The notes beneath the pieces are model-generated. The model searched no databases. It was not told the DNA's origin and saw only the letters and a program-made list of their open reading frames with translations. This document shows positions 25,206 to 40,100 of a stretch of 64,000 nt of DNA, piece by piece. The stretch lies in assembly GCA_002633005.1 (NCBI GenBank), contig NMRA01000391.1, positions 62,001-126,000 of the forward strand, read 5' to 3'. This stretch comes from Phoronis australis. Taxonomy: Eukaryota; Phoronida; Phoronidae. Within the stretch, counting starts at the first letter, position 1, and every line of letters starts with the position of its first letter. A program made the position numbers and the translations under genes.

Positions 25206-27648
25206 AGCAGTACCTTGCTGTATTTTGACGATAGTCTTCATACAGCTAGCTCAGTGGCTGGCTAGTACTGACTCTTAGACTTAGACATTGTTAAAACATA
25301 CCTGTCCCTGATTTTAAGAACCACTTGGCATGCACAAAATAAAGGACCTGTTACTCATGGACGAAAGTGGTTCGCAGTGGGGCAATCATAGGAGTAATAT
25401 ATTCTACTTGCCAAAACTAAATCGGCGTCAAGTTTAACATGATTAGGTCAACTGGCAGCATGAACATGAACATTCTGAACATGCATGGTTTAGTTTCTTT
25501 GCCACGTTAAAATTTAGAAGAGACGACAAAACACTGGCTGCCTTATTTTATCTGGGTATTGCAGAGGTTTTATCCACATAAGACGCAATATAATGTACTT
25601 ACGAACCAGATAAACAGAGAAAAATATAAAAATTTCACGGGTTTTCAGAAAAGCCACAACAAAACGATTTCCGATTGTGAAGATGCGTTTCAACCAGTCT
25701 TTCGATAGAGGGCGCTGGAGCATTGGCTCGTGCAGAGTGCTGACAGAATAACTCTTCGTTAGGCTGTCTATCGGGGCCCAGGGTCTAATTTCCGATCTCG
25801 ACTCGGTCTTAGGCTCACGTTGTTGCACAAATTTGTAAGTTTACTTGAAGTTTGCCATGTGATAGGTTGATTCTCGAGTTGAGCTTCCACTCTTCATACA
25901 GCTAGCTGGCTGGCTAGGCTGAACCGTGAACTGGGTCGGAGTAGCAGTCTACTGTCTAGCTGGCCCATTAGAGACGGTGGATCTCCTATGGGAGCTTTAG
26001 TCATATGCCGGAACCTTTTCGACGAATTATGCTTCACACTGACTAAAACATCAAAGTCACATTGTTATAAATATCTTTTGCGTATAGAGGGACATCTTGC
26101 CCTTGGGCCTTGGTCCTTGGAGGCTGTTTGTATTTAATTCCTTCCAACTTGACGAAATACTCCCGTTATCAAACTTTTTCTTTGAGCAGTCCCTTGTTCA
26201 GTTAACAAAATCGGTAACTCGCCATTTTTAACACTGTGCGCGGCAGGTGGTATGATGTCATATACCCTGGCATGCTTAGCCTTAGTTTGATTTTCAGAGG
26301 GGTTTCACTACTCTGGCACCCCCTAGTGGAGATTCTGTTTTTTGCCCCCTAGTGGCAATGGCAATTTTACTTACATTTTCCTTTTTTTCTTGGTGAATTT
26401 TCACGAAATCCGGCCAATAGGAGGCATGCAATGATGCCATTCCCTTTGAAGGTTCTTTGCGAAATTCGACAGATGTGCTCCGATGGTAGCAGAAGACGAC
26501 AAGTTTCAGATCAATGGTACTATAGCTGTGCTTCCGTGTGTCAATTGTTTTTTTTTCATTTGCCTCTATATCTTAGGAGTTCCTTGGCTTATTTACATGA
26601 AATTTGGCAAAAAGAGACAGCACCACCTTCTCAATTAGGACAGGTTTGACACATTCTGCGCCATCTAAGGGCCATTTCTATGATACTAAAAATACCCATA
26701 GAAACACACCATTTGAAGTGCTGTTACAGTTCAACACTCTGCGTTGGACTTGTTCAGTGTTCATCATCTAGAACTGAGAAATGTGTGTCATGTACATACA
26801 TGTTATTGTATTAAGGAGGCATGACCATTCAACAGTCATGCACTATAAGCCACTATCACTGTTTAAGTGGAGCGCCCACCTGCACATATCCGATAACTAA
26901 GGTGGAAGTTGTTTGCTCGGTGCGTGACAATGACCACCTAATGCGAGCATGATGCACAAAAGAAAACCCATCTGTTTGTAACTGCAGCCATGCTGCAGCT
27001 GATTGTTACTTCTGCCCAAACCCACTTTTGCAGCCACACAGTGATTACAAGTGGCGCCAGTTACCCTACAACAAGTTACCGCACCTCGATAAGGTGGAGT
27101 AAGGTGTCACAAGTGGGGTAAGTTGCGCTAGTTTAAATAGCGTTCAGACAGCCCTCAAACCTAGTGTAACTTGTTCTAAGGTAAATCTGTGTGTGGACGA
27201 CACTTGCCAGGGGCTGGGGATTTTACTCCCCAGTGTCAAGATCAAAAAACAATGCAGCCAGTCTAGGCTCATTGGAAATTAATCATTTCCTCAGCAGATT
27301 AGGACATTTTAAATGGTTGGCAATAGTTCTGTACTGACTCCAAGAGTTTACATACAAACCCCTTCAGTATGGACATAGACTTTTCATTATGTTCTCTAAT
27401 TCTGAAATTTTGGTTGAGTATAAACTGTTCTGTTGTGGAAAGTATTGAATTGTGTCTCTGATGTCCAGACTGAAAATTTCAGTGGTTTTGATAGTCGACT
27501 TGAGTTTAAGCCTTTACTATGCAATTTACCACACTGTTCTAATTAGAAAATAGTGAAATTATCTTAAGATTTTTTCAGCACTGGCTCACATCTGATTTAC
27601 CGGTTAACATTCAAGGAGATGATTTGATGTTACACTCTCACATTAGTG

Positions 27649-30600
27649 ATGAGCAAGCAATTTGGTGTGAAGAAGCGTGGTGGAAGGCCCAACAGAGGTG
27701 GTGGACGGTTTAATAAACCTCGTGGAGGACACCACTCTAGCCCCAGGGGAGGTAGTCATGGTAACAGTAGAGGCAGAGGTAGTCATGGTAATAGTAGAGG
27801 CAGCGGATCTGGCGGGATGGGTAGCCGCAAAGGTGGGACGAGACTGTTTGATGATGGAGATGACTTCGCATTATTGGAACATGCTATACCACAGCTGGAT
27901 ACTAGGTAACTGAACAGTTCTGTTATGAAGACATTCCTGTATCTTTATGTAGCGATGACATATTGATGTGTACTGTGTGGCTAGATGGTGATAAAGCACT
28001 TGGTTGACAAAGTCTCAGTACCACTTTGAGTTCACCTGTAAAAGATTGAAGGCAGTAGGGTTTCATTGGGTTTTTCAATAAATTTTACTATCATGCCATC
28101 ATATTTCCTCTGTTGTGCAATAAAATAATTCAAATTATCCACAACAAATGTGCAAATTCTTAAAATATTCATGAATGAAAAATTGTGGACTATTTTCGTC
28201 TATACAACACATCTTACCCATCAGAATTTGAAACTTGGATCAATTAAAGTCAGTTTTGTGCTCTCGTTAAGAGCTTTATGGTAGATATTGTTTTCCCCCA
28301 GTTCTGGATACTGATTAAGTAGAATTGCTACCAATTAAAAAGGTTTTTGAACAGTAAGGTAAAACTTATGGCACATTTGAACATCAACTCTTTTATATTC
28401 CAGTGACTACATGGCTACACAAAGACCAAAACCCAAACACAGTGTTACCAAAGTGGCAATGCAAACTGTGTACATGACAGAGGAAAATCAAGCCATGGTA
28501 GAAGAGATGCTAAGGGAGATACATGACTCGGACAGTGATGAAGGGGAGTTATGCGGGTATGATACTTTGGTCAGTTTTCTCCAGCAGAACATTGATGAGA
28601 GGAGTTTTGTTGCAAAGCAATATGTCCGCCAAATTTGAAATTTTGGAACCACTTACTACGTCTTCAATCGGCACGGCTGCTCGGTACTTCAATCATTTTT
28701 TCACGAAACCAGTTATGTCCTACAGTGATGTATGCTCCAAAACAAGCCATTTTACCCAAACTGTGTTATGCATCACTCATATTCAAATTGGCCAGATGTC
28801 TTGTTTTGCAATGGAGCTCTTCATATGATATTGGTGTGTTAGCTGAAATTTTGTTCACCAAGACTCCAAGAGTCTTTAATGATAATGTATCATTTTCATG
28901 TAGAGTATCCTTTTTACAATACACATTTCAAAGGCAATGATACAACAAACAGGATATAAGACTAATGTTTGGTCTCTGTTTAAAATCTTGGTGCAGATTT
29001 TTATCAACTGACATTGGACAGTTAAATATATTTCCAAGTAACAATTATGAATTTGCATTGAGAATAGTTACGCTGCTGAGTCTTACGTCATCACATGACA
29101 TGACCTAGTAATAACATGTGTATAGGGTGTCTACTCGTTGCGCAGACAGAACTAGTCTGATACCTTGATTCACTTTAATATGCAAATTTTGAACATGTTC
29201 ATTATAGTTTCACTGTCAGAGTTAAAATTCTGTAGATATTTCACTAAATACCCAGACTTGTCAAAAAGGTTCTACATAATCTTATGACAAATGTATGGAC
29301 CATCGTATGGCCATGAACAGAAAAAGCACACGATATTAGAGTGTATGTGTGACTGTTTTATTGTTTGCATATTCAGTAGAATATTTCTCCAGAAGGGTAT
29401 AAAAACATTCCTTTTCTGGTCAATGAGAATTGGAGGACATCATGAAAAGTGTCAATTTTGTGTGGCAGTGAGTGCTTGTCTACTGTGAACTCACACTTAA
29501 ATTGCACAGTGGTTGCAAAATGACTTTTCTGTTGTATCAGTGAGGAATATGATGAACTGGATCACAGAGATGTGTCACAGTACTGGACTACTTCCTCTAA
29601 CCTCATTGTACAGGGTGCCCAGAGCAGTGCTGCCCCCTTTTTGGAGGAGCTTAGTGCATTGCCAATAGCATCTCATGTACAGGATGTGACAGAGGTGGCT
29701 CTCAATACATATGCTGTGAGGAAACTGATGAGGTATGGATGTAATTGTTGGTTTCGGACACAATTAGATCTTTGTTTAATGTGCATGATTTTTTTATAAA
29801 AAGTCGAATTTTATGGTTTTCAAGACACCCACGTGTGACAGTTTTCTTTAAGACTTTATCATGTGAGATTGTGACTTCATTTAAGTTTGTTGGTGTTCAA
29901 GGATTGCTATTCAGGATTTTGATTTTGAGCTATGAATGGAGTTAAAGCTATTCCTTTTTCTCAGGTATATATATGAGATAGAGAGTTTCGTCTCCCCAAA
30001 ATATTTACTTCCCGTTCATTACAGTTAGATTACTGTGCTGAGTTTCTGTAATTTATGATCTAATGTTTTTTTTTTGTTCAAGTGTTTTGAGGCACGGGTG
30101 CTGGGGTTTTCATTTGTCTCTGTAGCCAAGTAGACTCTTAGTTTCTTAGTTTATTTTTGCTTCTAGATATGGTTTCTCAAAAGATCGGTGCGAAGAGTCC
30201 TTGCGGAAGTGTAACGGTGATGTTGGGTCGTCGCTGGAGCATCTTCTCTGTGAATGCTGTGGTATTGAACAGGCCTCTTCTGAAGCAGAATGTGGTGACG
30301 AAGATGGCGAAAACAACGGCAATGACTTCACTGAAGCTGAGCTAGAATGGGAAGAAATTAAGGAGCAACGAAGGGAAGAAATGATGGCTCTTACGTCGAT
30401 CTACGGAGATACATTCAAGGAAATCATTCCTAATACAGTGTGGTCTATCTCCCTGGAATTGGCGTATGTGACAGATTTCACAAAGCAACTGAAGAACAGG
30501 GACTCTAAAGCTATCAAGCAACAGGCTGCGAGCAAAGACAATGCTAAACTGTGCAAGTTTTTTGTGAAAGGCAATTGTAAGTTTGGTGCTAAATGCCGTA

Positions 30601-31181
30601 ATCCTCATTCAATACCGGAGCAAGTAAGCAACAGAGACGACCTGACATTAAGTGTGCATTACTGTATTGATATAAGGTTTCCAAAGGGCAATCGCTACCC
30701 GAAGCAAATCCCGCTTATATTTTTCTCAACTACCAACCAGCTTTTCCCAGTTGGTAACATACTCCATGTCACATCAAAATTAATCGAGGAGGCCAGAACG
30801 CTTGTGGATGATAGTATGCCTGTGGTGTTTTCCCTTGTTTCTCTCCTTGAAAACGAAGACGAGATACTGCCGCTTTTGAAGTTGCCTGCTCATGAATTTA
30901 ACATCGCCAAACCAGTATTTGTAAATGTTAATCGGACAGTCAGGACTGACGAGGGAGTACAGAAAACTCAGCCGAAAGAGGCTGATAAAGGCCAAGAAGC
31001 AATCAGTGATGACTTTGTTGGCGATGACTCTGAAAACGAAAAGGGTGGCTATACTCGTCTTGAGAGTAGCTATAGACTGAAAGGTCATCCAAGTGCTAAA
31101 TCTCGATATGCTCCTTGTGTCGATGACAAAAGTTTCTTGAAAGAAAATAAGAAAATTATCGACAAGTTCCATAAATTACAG
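27649..31181 (+). other. DHX57: DHX57 exons 1-4: Gly-rich tail, UBA, CCCH finger within RWD
   Basis: Exon 1 encodes a low-complexity tail of Gly, Arg, Ser and His repeats ending in an aspartate-rich DDGDDF motif, as in other DHX57 proteins. Exons 2 and 3 are variable linker leading into the UBA region. The single 1015-base exon 4 encodes the rest of the UBA, the RWD region and the zinc finger (Cys330, Cys338, Cys344, His348; spacing C-x7-C-x5-C-x3-H). Keeping this whole module in one large exon contrasts with the finely split helicase core. Confidence 0.92.
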
Positions 31182-34100
31182 GTAATTGCTGGTGTAGGCT
31201 GATTTCACAATCAAACACTACACTAAAATTTAATTAAATATGGACGAAAATAATTGCCTGTTTTAATTTTGCAAGGTCTTCTATTACTGTTGTAAATTAA
31301 AATACAGAAAAACAAGAATAAGTCAAGTACTGGAATTTGTTTACTTGAGTTTGCAATGTTGCGTCCGTCTCTCATGGACTTCAGCTTGACTAGTGGTCTT
31401 ACTATCGTTCTGGCCAATAGGTGGCGTTTTAACCAGATGACGAAGCATTTTAATCAGACGGCGCCACCTGTTCGCCAAAATGATGGTAACACCACTAGCT
31501 GACTCAAGCAAATTCTAGTATTTGACTTAATAAGTCTTTCTGTATGTTGTTACCTCAAATGGATGTCTCACAATGTTTATGCTTTTATTGTTGGAAATTT
31601 TTTGCAACACTTCCAAATATTCTATGGTGTTAGTTATGGTACAGAACTTGGTTGATATTCATTAAGGGTGCTGCTTGTAAAATGAGACATTTCCCTTGTC
31701 CACCTTGTTGTGTCCTAAGTTGGTCAGATTTTGCCTTTTATGCCATTCCATTTGAGATTTAAACTCACTTCTCTGGCACTTAATACTGTTCAATATTAGC
31801 AACATTAAAGCCTATCTTGAACGCTAACACTGGTAAATTTGGATCCTACAGTATGTTAAGAGCATCACTCTGAGCCCACTAGTTCCATAAATTGTCAAAT
31901 GTAACGAACTGTTAGGCGTATTGGTTTACGTCACCGCAAAAATCATAGATGCGAATAACATTCAGACCCCTATTCAACACAACTGTCATCAACCTTTTGC
32001 TGTTTGTGCATGGATCTTGCGGTAATGCAATAGGGCGTGAAAAGGCAGCTTCACCTATCATTTGACGGACCTACATGTGCATGATTAAAATTGCGTTTTC
32101 TTATTTTACTAAGGCTTTGCTAGGAGTACCTGGTAAGCCCAATACGTCTAAAATAACAAAATTCCATTGAAGTTAGGCTTTAAGTTATTTCTTTTTTTCC
32201 AGGTTGACATGTTTGTCATTGTTTTCAACATGAATCATTGAAAGTGCAATATTCCTGTTTGTAGTCTTCGAAACAGTATGTTGAGATGCTCATGACACGG
32301 CGCAAGTTACCTGCGTGGAAACTCATGGATGAAGTAACTAGCAAACTGAGAGAGAACCAGGTGATTGTTGTATCAGGAATGACTGGGTGAGCATTGTTTC
32401 AGGTTTTCAACAAAAGTGCTTATTACATTATGGCGTTTTTCCGTTGCTTCCAACTTGTTCGATTCTATAGCCCAACAACAAGTTGGGAAGATGTCCCCTG
32501 TAACCAATATCTTACACGACTGATTATTAACTCCATTCTGGCATTTATGGTTAGAGGGCCAGCTCTCTTTTGTTCGATAATTGCCCTAATCTCCAATAAG
32601 ATTGCATCTAGCCTGATTGGTCGGTGCTGTTAAAAATAAAAATTATGTTATAATGTATTTGAACATAAACCAATAGCATTTCTGAAATCCTCATCAAATG
32701 GTGATCATGTTTAGTTTTTGAATCACCAAAATTGCCCAACTACAACCGAAGTCACGACAATCTATTCTTTCCGAGTGTACCAATTCGCTCTGGGTTTGAC
32801 TGTGTTCGCACGTGGTCTGTAACAAGCCTAGTAGATAATTGGCCTGCTTATTGTCATACCAGACAAAAGACTGTGCTTGGCAGTTAACAAGGAAGCTACA
32901 TGTTATCACACGCTCACAACCCTCTGCGTCTGGTAAAGTCACTGAACGTGAAAACGCCGTCATGAACTTCATCAGCACTTATCCTTCTCATTGGACAATT
33001 TTTAAGGGGAAATTCCTCCCCACCAATTTTGTGTGGTGTCTAGTTGTTTGTCTAAGATGAATGCTGTCAATATCTGTACCCAAATTAAGGCATAGAGGGC
33101 TCTGCATGTTATCTTATTACATAATCTGTATCTTTCCTTATGCCAACTGCTGTAGAGTGAATTGCACTAGGAAAATTGACATGGTAGGTAATTAATGGTG
33201 TATCGGCTATGTATAATTTATCTACCAAGTTTGGTGATGTGTTTCATGTAAATATAAATTCAGTACAAGATAACTTCTTTGTAACTGTGAATGTATTGCA
33301 CTTGTATGTTTTCACAGGTGTGGCAAAACTACCCAGATACCCCAGTTTATATTGGACTCGCACATCATTCAGAACAACCCTCGTTTTTTGTGTAATATCG
33401 TGTGTACACAACCACGTCGTCTCTCCGCCATGGCAGTGGCTGAGCGAGTGTCCGAAGAGAGGCTTGAGAAACTGGGTCAAACTGTGGGTTATCAAATCCG
33501 ATTGGAGAGCGTTATGGTGGGTGTTGTGCAGCAACAGCTGTGAAGGGAGGTGCTCATATTTTGAGAAGCGTATTTCTAATATTATACCTTATTTGCTTGT
33601 AGGATTGCTCTGGAATTTGCTCAAAGTTTCAACAACGCAAGAACATAATCATATTTGTCATTGTTGATCAATGTGATGCATACATTTTCATGACCATATG
33701 ACTGTTGAAAGTTTGAATTCAGCAAAATTCTTGCAAACACATTTGAGAGTTCTCACTCACAAATGCTTTTGTTTGTAAGGTCACTGTTCACAAAATGGGA
33801 AACAATAATTTAACAACAAGTTTCACAGCTTTAATATTTAGTTTTGTATAAATCATGAAATACTTTAAATAAATGCTGTTTCATTAAAAATTACAGAATA
33901 ACTTAGTCATGTGGTTAAGATTGTCAATCATGACTATGGTCAGGTCCTTTTTTGTTGCATAAGACTGGAAGGCAACTGTCGTGAATTCCTTTGTCTTCTT
34001 CATCTGGTGCACAGGAAAATCCGTGGGTTTTCAAACTTGAATATGCTATTTAAACATTTTGTTTCTGCTCCTGGGTTTGGTCATGGATTGTTTACACCAC

Positions 34101-37100
34101 GATATAACTATCACCTTCTATGTGATGTACATCTTTACAGTCGGAAGCTACGCGGCTGTTGTTCTGCACTACCGGTATATTACTGAGACGACTTGAGAGC
34201 GATGGCACTCTGCAAGGAGTGACACATGTCATTATTGATGAAGTGCATGAGAGAACGGAGGAAAGGTACGTCTTGGCTAGTACTCAGTGTGAGTCACATC
34301 ACTAGTCACAAAAAGATATGTACCATAAGACTAGTACCTAGTATGTTTGGCCAGATCATACAAAACTTGTGAAACAAATAATCTCGCTGGGGTTTCACGT
34401 GTGGCCAAAGCTGCATTCCTTAGACCTAAGACAATTGCAAGAAAAGTTAGTGTGATCACATGCTTTGCTTACAATCTGTGATGTCATCTGGCAAAGATTT
34501 ATGTGGTTTTACATTTTCACAATGTTCTTGCATCTACGGATGTTATTAAAAGGTTTTATGAATAGTTTCCTGTTGTTAGGGACAAGTCAAATTGAGGTTT
34601 TATAGAGAGGAGCCAAATTGTATCCCTGTTTAGCACTGGTATATAACATAAAAGCAACATGTCAAGATTATGATCTCCTGTTCAAACTCTGCTCACAGAG
34701 CACCATTCAGAGCTTGTTCCCGTAGACACAATAATTTTGCGAGTACAGGTAAGGTAATCACATTCTTCACTTGCAATGCATGGTGATATCTAGCAGTCTT
34801 GCGTGTTCTTTCACTTTGCAAGTTTCTTGTGGCCATGTAATCCAGCTGTACAAGACTAAAGCAAGAATCGACATCTTTCACAACTCGGCCATTATAATAT
34901 GCTACCCAGGGAGTTGAGAGAGTAAACTATGTAAATTTCAGTATATTGTCAATTGTTGTTCTTTGATGCATTTAGATAAAAATATTTTTCAGAAATAGTT
35001 ATTTGCAATAGACCCATGAACTGGTATGCTGTAACTCATGTAAGTTACTGAAGTGTGACTGCAGTTGACACAGCCTTAATAGACACTGGTGTAACATGTG
35101 GCCATGTCTGTCTTCTTTCAGTGATTTCCTTATGATGGTGTTACGTGACCTGTTGCCTAGGAGGCGTGACCTCAAGCTGATTCTGATGAGCGCTACTTTG
35201 AATGCTGATCTGTTTTCCTCTTATTTTAAAAGATGTCCTGTTATTGATATACCTGGTAAGGATCTCATGACCACTGAGTGGAGAAACAATGCGCTGCGTG
35301 CTCTTGTAAATACTCCTTGACTTATAAATCAGGTATAAGTCACAGTAAAAATGATTACAATTTGTCCAATGCCTGAAATGCATGTCCAGGAGAAGTCAGT
35401 TGGGTTCATTGCACAAAACGCTTGAATGCAGCTTGTGAGAACCTTTTTATGTGAATATAACCATCAGGCTCTTCGTGAGGTAGACTGAAGAAGTGTATAG
35501 CTATGTAAGCCACAGTCCTCTCCTGTTGATCTTTGGCATTTGATCAAAGTTTATATTGTTAGATAGTGTCCACAGTCACCACAGCGTGGTCATCTCACTT
35601 AACCTTCTATCCCACCAGGTAGTATCTGCACAGGCACCAAATTGTTCCTGCACCCTTGTGAAGGAAGTGAATTACCATGATGATTAAATATTACTTTTAC
35701 TTACTAAATTTCAAACTAAAATATAATTTGATTAAATGTTTGACAATTCTTCATTAGCAGTTAGTACTTAATTTTGAGTGAAAGATTTAATTTCAAAATT
35801 CACCACGATGAGCTTTCTTTAATTTGTCTATTTCTGGTACCAAAGTGAAATATATCGTATAATCATGATACAAAAATTTCTTAATTTTCTTTTCAGGTAA
35901 AGCCTTTCCTGTAGACCAGTATTTTCTGGAGGATGTTCTAGAACTTTCCAAGTACGCACTTGAAGAGAACTCCCCCTACGCTCGTCCGCTGAAGCGTGCT
36001 AACTCGTCAAGGGTTGAAGATGTGGAGGATGAGTTAGCCTCACTCTCAGTTTGTAACCGCGGTGACAAGTATCCCCGTGACAACATACAGGACCAGAACT
36101 TGACTGTAAAGGAGTTATTTATGAGATATTCAGGTAATGATGAAAATTTGTCATAAAAGTTAGTATCAAAAAGTTCAAAAATCAATGTTTTGTTTATTTT
36201 TCACTGGTTGGTTTTTTGTATTATTTTGCATCTGTTTATCTATTTCTGCATTGAACTATACCATTTGCCTTAACATGCATTTTTTTATTTTTATTATGCT
36301 ATATAACAGGACAATGTGTAAACATTAAAGTAGCAAATTTGTTACCTCCTCTCAACCAAACCAGTAGGTGTCGCTACTGATGGACAATTTTGCAACTTTC
36401 ATTTTCATGCTGTTAAACTGTCATTTTGCAATGATGAATTTTTGAACACAAGACTAGTCAATGGCAAAACGATCAGTTTTTGATGACAAGTACAAACTGG
36501 AACGTTGGCAACACAGTTTTGCAAGTTCTGTTTTATAGCAGTTATGATTTCTAACTAGATTATAGGAAGTCGGCAATAAAGACCTTGGCTGTTATGGATC
36601 ACGAGAAGATCAATTATGATTTGATAGAAGCCATTTTGGACTGGATCATCTGCGGGGAGCATGAGGTGAGTGTTGTCATTGCTGTTCATTTTCACATTGT
36701 CAAGTAAGTAATGCAAAGCAAAGTCTGTTGTGCATCTTTCCTCGTGAGATGGCCATCATTATTTTCAGTCACTTCACTTATTAAAGTCATGTTTAGTGCT
36801 GTTTTGGTAACTATTACTTCACACAGTGGTGAGTGTACATGTTTTGATTTAATTTTGAGACGCATCACAAAAATTGTGTCATAAAATAAAACAAGGTTAC
36901 ACTTTTTGGTTTCCGTAGTTATACTTCTAAGTTAGGTATTTATGCCCACCACATCTGCGCTCATTAAGATGTTTAATAACTCCTCTTTTAGTTCTAAGTA
37001 TGTTTTACTACAGTTACAGTCACAATTAGCCTGACAATAAATAGCATCTCAGGACTTGAAAGCAACGTAATTTGTCATATGGAAACTGACAATTCATTCT

Positions 37101-40100
37101 TAACATTTTGTTTTATTTTTGTTTCGAGATGGCATTAACTGATTTCTAGTTGGGCTCTTTAATAAAATTATGCTATAACAAGTAGAACAATTATTAAAAA
37201 TGTAATGAAATAATATTTATAAATAAATGAGAATGCAACAAAGAAATTGGAAACTTGATGACACATGGAGTGTAAAAAGTAAGTAGGACAAGCGAGTGAC
37301 TTGTATAATTATACGATGTACAGAACATTGATCATTGGATGAAATGTACAATTATATTAGTTAAAAATTAACTTTGCTAAGGATTATCAATCTGAAGTTC
37401 AGGTGAATTCTGTCACCTCCAAAGCATGGTGTAGTGTTTCGAGTATTTCAACTTTTCAGAATTGTTTTTGTTTAGTATCCAAAAGATGGCGCTGTGCTGA
37501 TATTTCTCCCGGGGATGGCGGAGATCCAGCAAATGTATGAACAGCTCATTAGCAGTCGAACGTTTGGTGGACGAGCTAACAAGGACAGGTGATACTTTGG
37601 AATGTGTGGGCTCACTCCTTTTGATCTTGTTTACTAATTCCATTTTTTCTCCATTAATACTGTAAAAAATTTAATGTGCTAGTCTTTTAAGATGATGCCT
37701 AATACTAACTTTTAAATGTTACAACTTCTTACTGTTACACACTTTGAGTACGATGTCTGTCAGATCGATGTTATTAGGGCATTATAATTCCTTTAAATTT
37801 GAGACTTGCGTGTTAGTCATTTCAAGTTAATTTGAGTTACACAAGTCATTAGCCCTGTGTATATGGATACAGTCAAGCCATAAAAGTGTGTTATGCACCT
37901 TTTTGTGTCAACTTTATGTCATGTAAGCTGATAATGACAGAAGCTTTCTTCAGTGTAGGTTTTTCAGTTTTGTATGTGGAGGTGGATATAGGTTAAGTTT
38001 TTAGTTCTAAAATTTAGATATTGGTGGCCATGAAAATAACTAAATGACCTCATACCTTTGTGAGTGCAAACTGTCAAGGTGTACATGCCATGCTTCAGGT
38101 TCAAGATTATCCCACTCCACTCCACGCTGTCTAGTGAAGAGCAGCATACTGTGTTCAAGTGAGTTTCACTTTGTTCAAGTTGTCTGTCTGAACATCAAGG
38201 TTATTTTTGCGTAAATAGCTTTGAACTTAAGTCTTGGTAAATATGTGAAAGAAGCCAGATAATTGGCATCTGCATATTTAGGAGTTTTCAATGATGTAAA
38301 TCTGATTAATTAGAAGCTGGGTTAAAACCATCAACCACAGCATTGGAAATATATTGTTATGGATTAACCACAATGTTTTATTTATTTCATGCGAAATTGC
38401 CATCCTCCATGCTATTGTTCAACCTGTTGTGCATTCAAACTTATTGATAAAAGAGATGGCGGGATCTTTGTATGCATTCGTCATGACATATGTTTTAGAT
38501 TTTGTGGTGATATCATTCCCTAAAGTCTGCAGTTTTATTACGTATTTGTTTTTGGATAGACTTATCAAAATGTTACTCTAGAGAGTGGAGCTGTTGATTT
38601 GACAGGAACCAGCAGAACTGTTGTTTACATTGAAACGAGGAGTTTAATACCATACTTCATTAATCAATTCTGTCGCACTCAAGGTTAAGTTTTCCATCTT
38701 GTATTGTTAAGAACCACTTAAATACGTGATTACTAATGGTTATGTGTTCACTGCCTGAATAAAAGTTTTTGAGTTTGTTTATCATTCTCTTATAGCCGCC
38801 CAGCAAAAGGTGTTACTAAAATTGTGATTGCAACGAATATAGCAGAAACATCTATCACCATTGATGACATTGTGTTTGTGATTGACTCTGGGCGAATGAA
38901 GGAAAAACGGTTAGTAAAATTCTGCATTCCAATGCCTTTTTACGTCAGTTTAAAAAAATGTTGATTTTCATCAAAGTTTGTCAAAAATTGTGAAAAAAAA
39001 ACTGAAGAATGTCTGCTGGAAATTGTTTGTAAATAATCAGAAATTACCCGAGAATTCTTGTAAAAACACAAAGAAAGGCTGTCTTCCTTATGACAGGTAT
39101 TTCGTAGATTGTGGTAAAGAGAGCATTGATTAAGCAGAATTAGCAGGTATTAATAGTCAGCTGCCTTGGCCATGTGATTTTTATGGGCCTCACTTGCTGT
39201 TTATCAAAGTTGGTTTAGTTCAGCAATATGGCTGTGTCCAGTTATTTCTAGCCTTCTAATGTACGGTAACACTTCCCCAGTTTAGGCCACAATATGGCCC
39301 ACTAGTGGAATTTTATTTGATCATTTTCCCATGAAACCTCTGCAGCACCAAGTTGAATACTTTTCACATTCAAGTTTTGTACCACAACTAACACCTGACA
39401 AAGTTTTGAAAATTGTGGGCTTTCACAACAATGTTAGAGTCTTTTGAATATGAAAAATGACGCTTTTTTAGCAACTATTGTTTTTGTCCAAAATTGGTGA
39501 GTTTTACTTCTAATTAAATACAGGGTTAAAGTGCGTTGGCCTTCTGGATGGTAGACCCAATATACCTGTGAAGAAAGTTTGTTTGACACGAGAATATGGT
39601 TAGTAGTGGCTTTAATCTATCATTGCAACTTTTGATTTCTTTGTGCTAGGTATGATCCAACCAAAAACATGGAAAGCTTGGATACCGTTTGGGTGTCGAG
39701 AGCAAATGCTGTTCAGCGAAAGGGACGAGCTGGCAGGGTGACATCTGGTGTTAGCTTCCATCTGTTCACAGGCCATCGTTACGAGCATCACATGCGAGAC
39801 CAGCCTATTCCAGAGATACAGCGCGCTCCACTCGAGCAACTCATTCTGAAGATTAAACTGCTGGATTTGTTTAAAAACATGAACTTAAGGGTAATTATTA
39901 TTCATTATATTTCATTAAAATTCCTGGGGTTAAGTTATCACTTGAGCATTATTTCTTAACTGTTATCCGATCTTGTAAATTTCTGTTCATAGCAATCTTC
40001 CTTTGGACACGTATTGCTTGAAATTAGATTCTCATTTCACTTCTAACATGTTATTATTTCAACTGGCAATTATTTTTTCAAGTGGCATTCCACATTTTGA

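Larger units (their letters stand above)
22300..27648. other. Intergenic region between divergent METTL24-like and DHX57 genes
   Basis: This interval must hold the promoters of both genes, which are transcribed away from each other. It contains a two-copy 71-bp repeat (about 23.78-23.91 kb), a pair of inverted repeats (24.80-25.20 kb) and unremarkable AT-rich DNA. Small open frames at 23973, 24239 and 24534 have good ATG codons but no recognisable domain, and I do not call them genes. For DHX57, possible 5' UTR acceptors lie near 27581 (TTTTTTCAG) and 27645 (CATTAG). Confidence 0.6.

Noticed and set aside
36559-36566. Alternative acceptor seven bases downstream (TTATAG) for DHX57 exon 10
   Set aside because: Using it brings a TAA into frame after a few codons; the upstream AG gives the conserved sequence.
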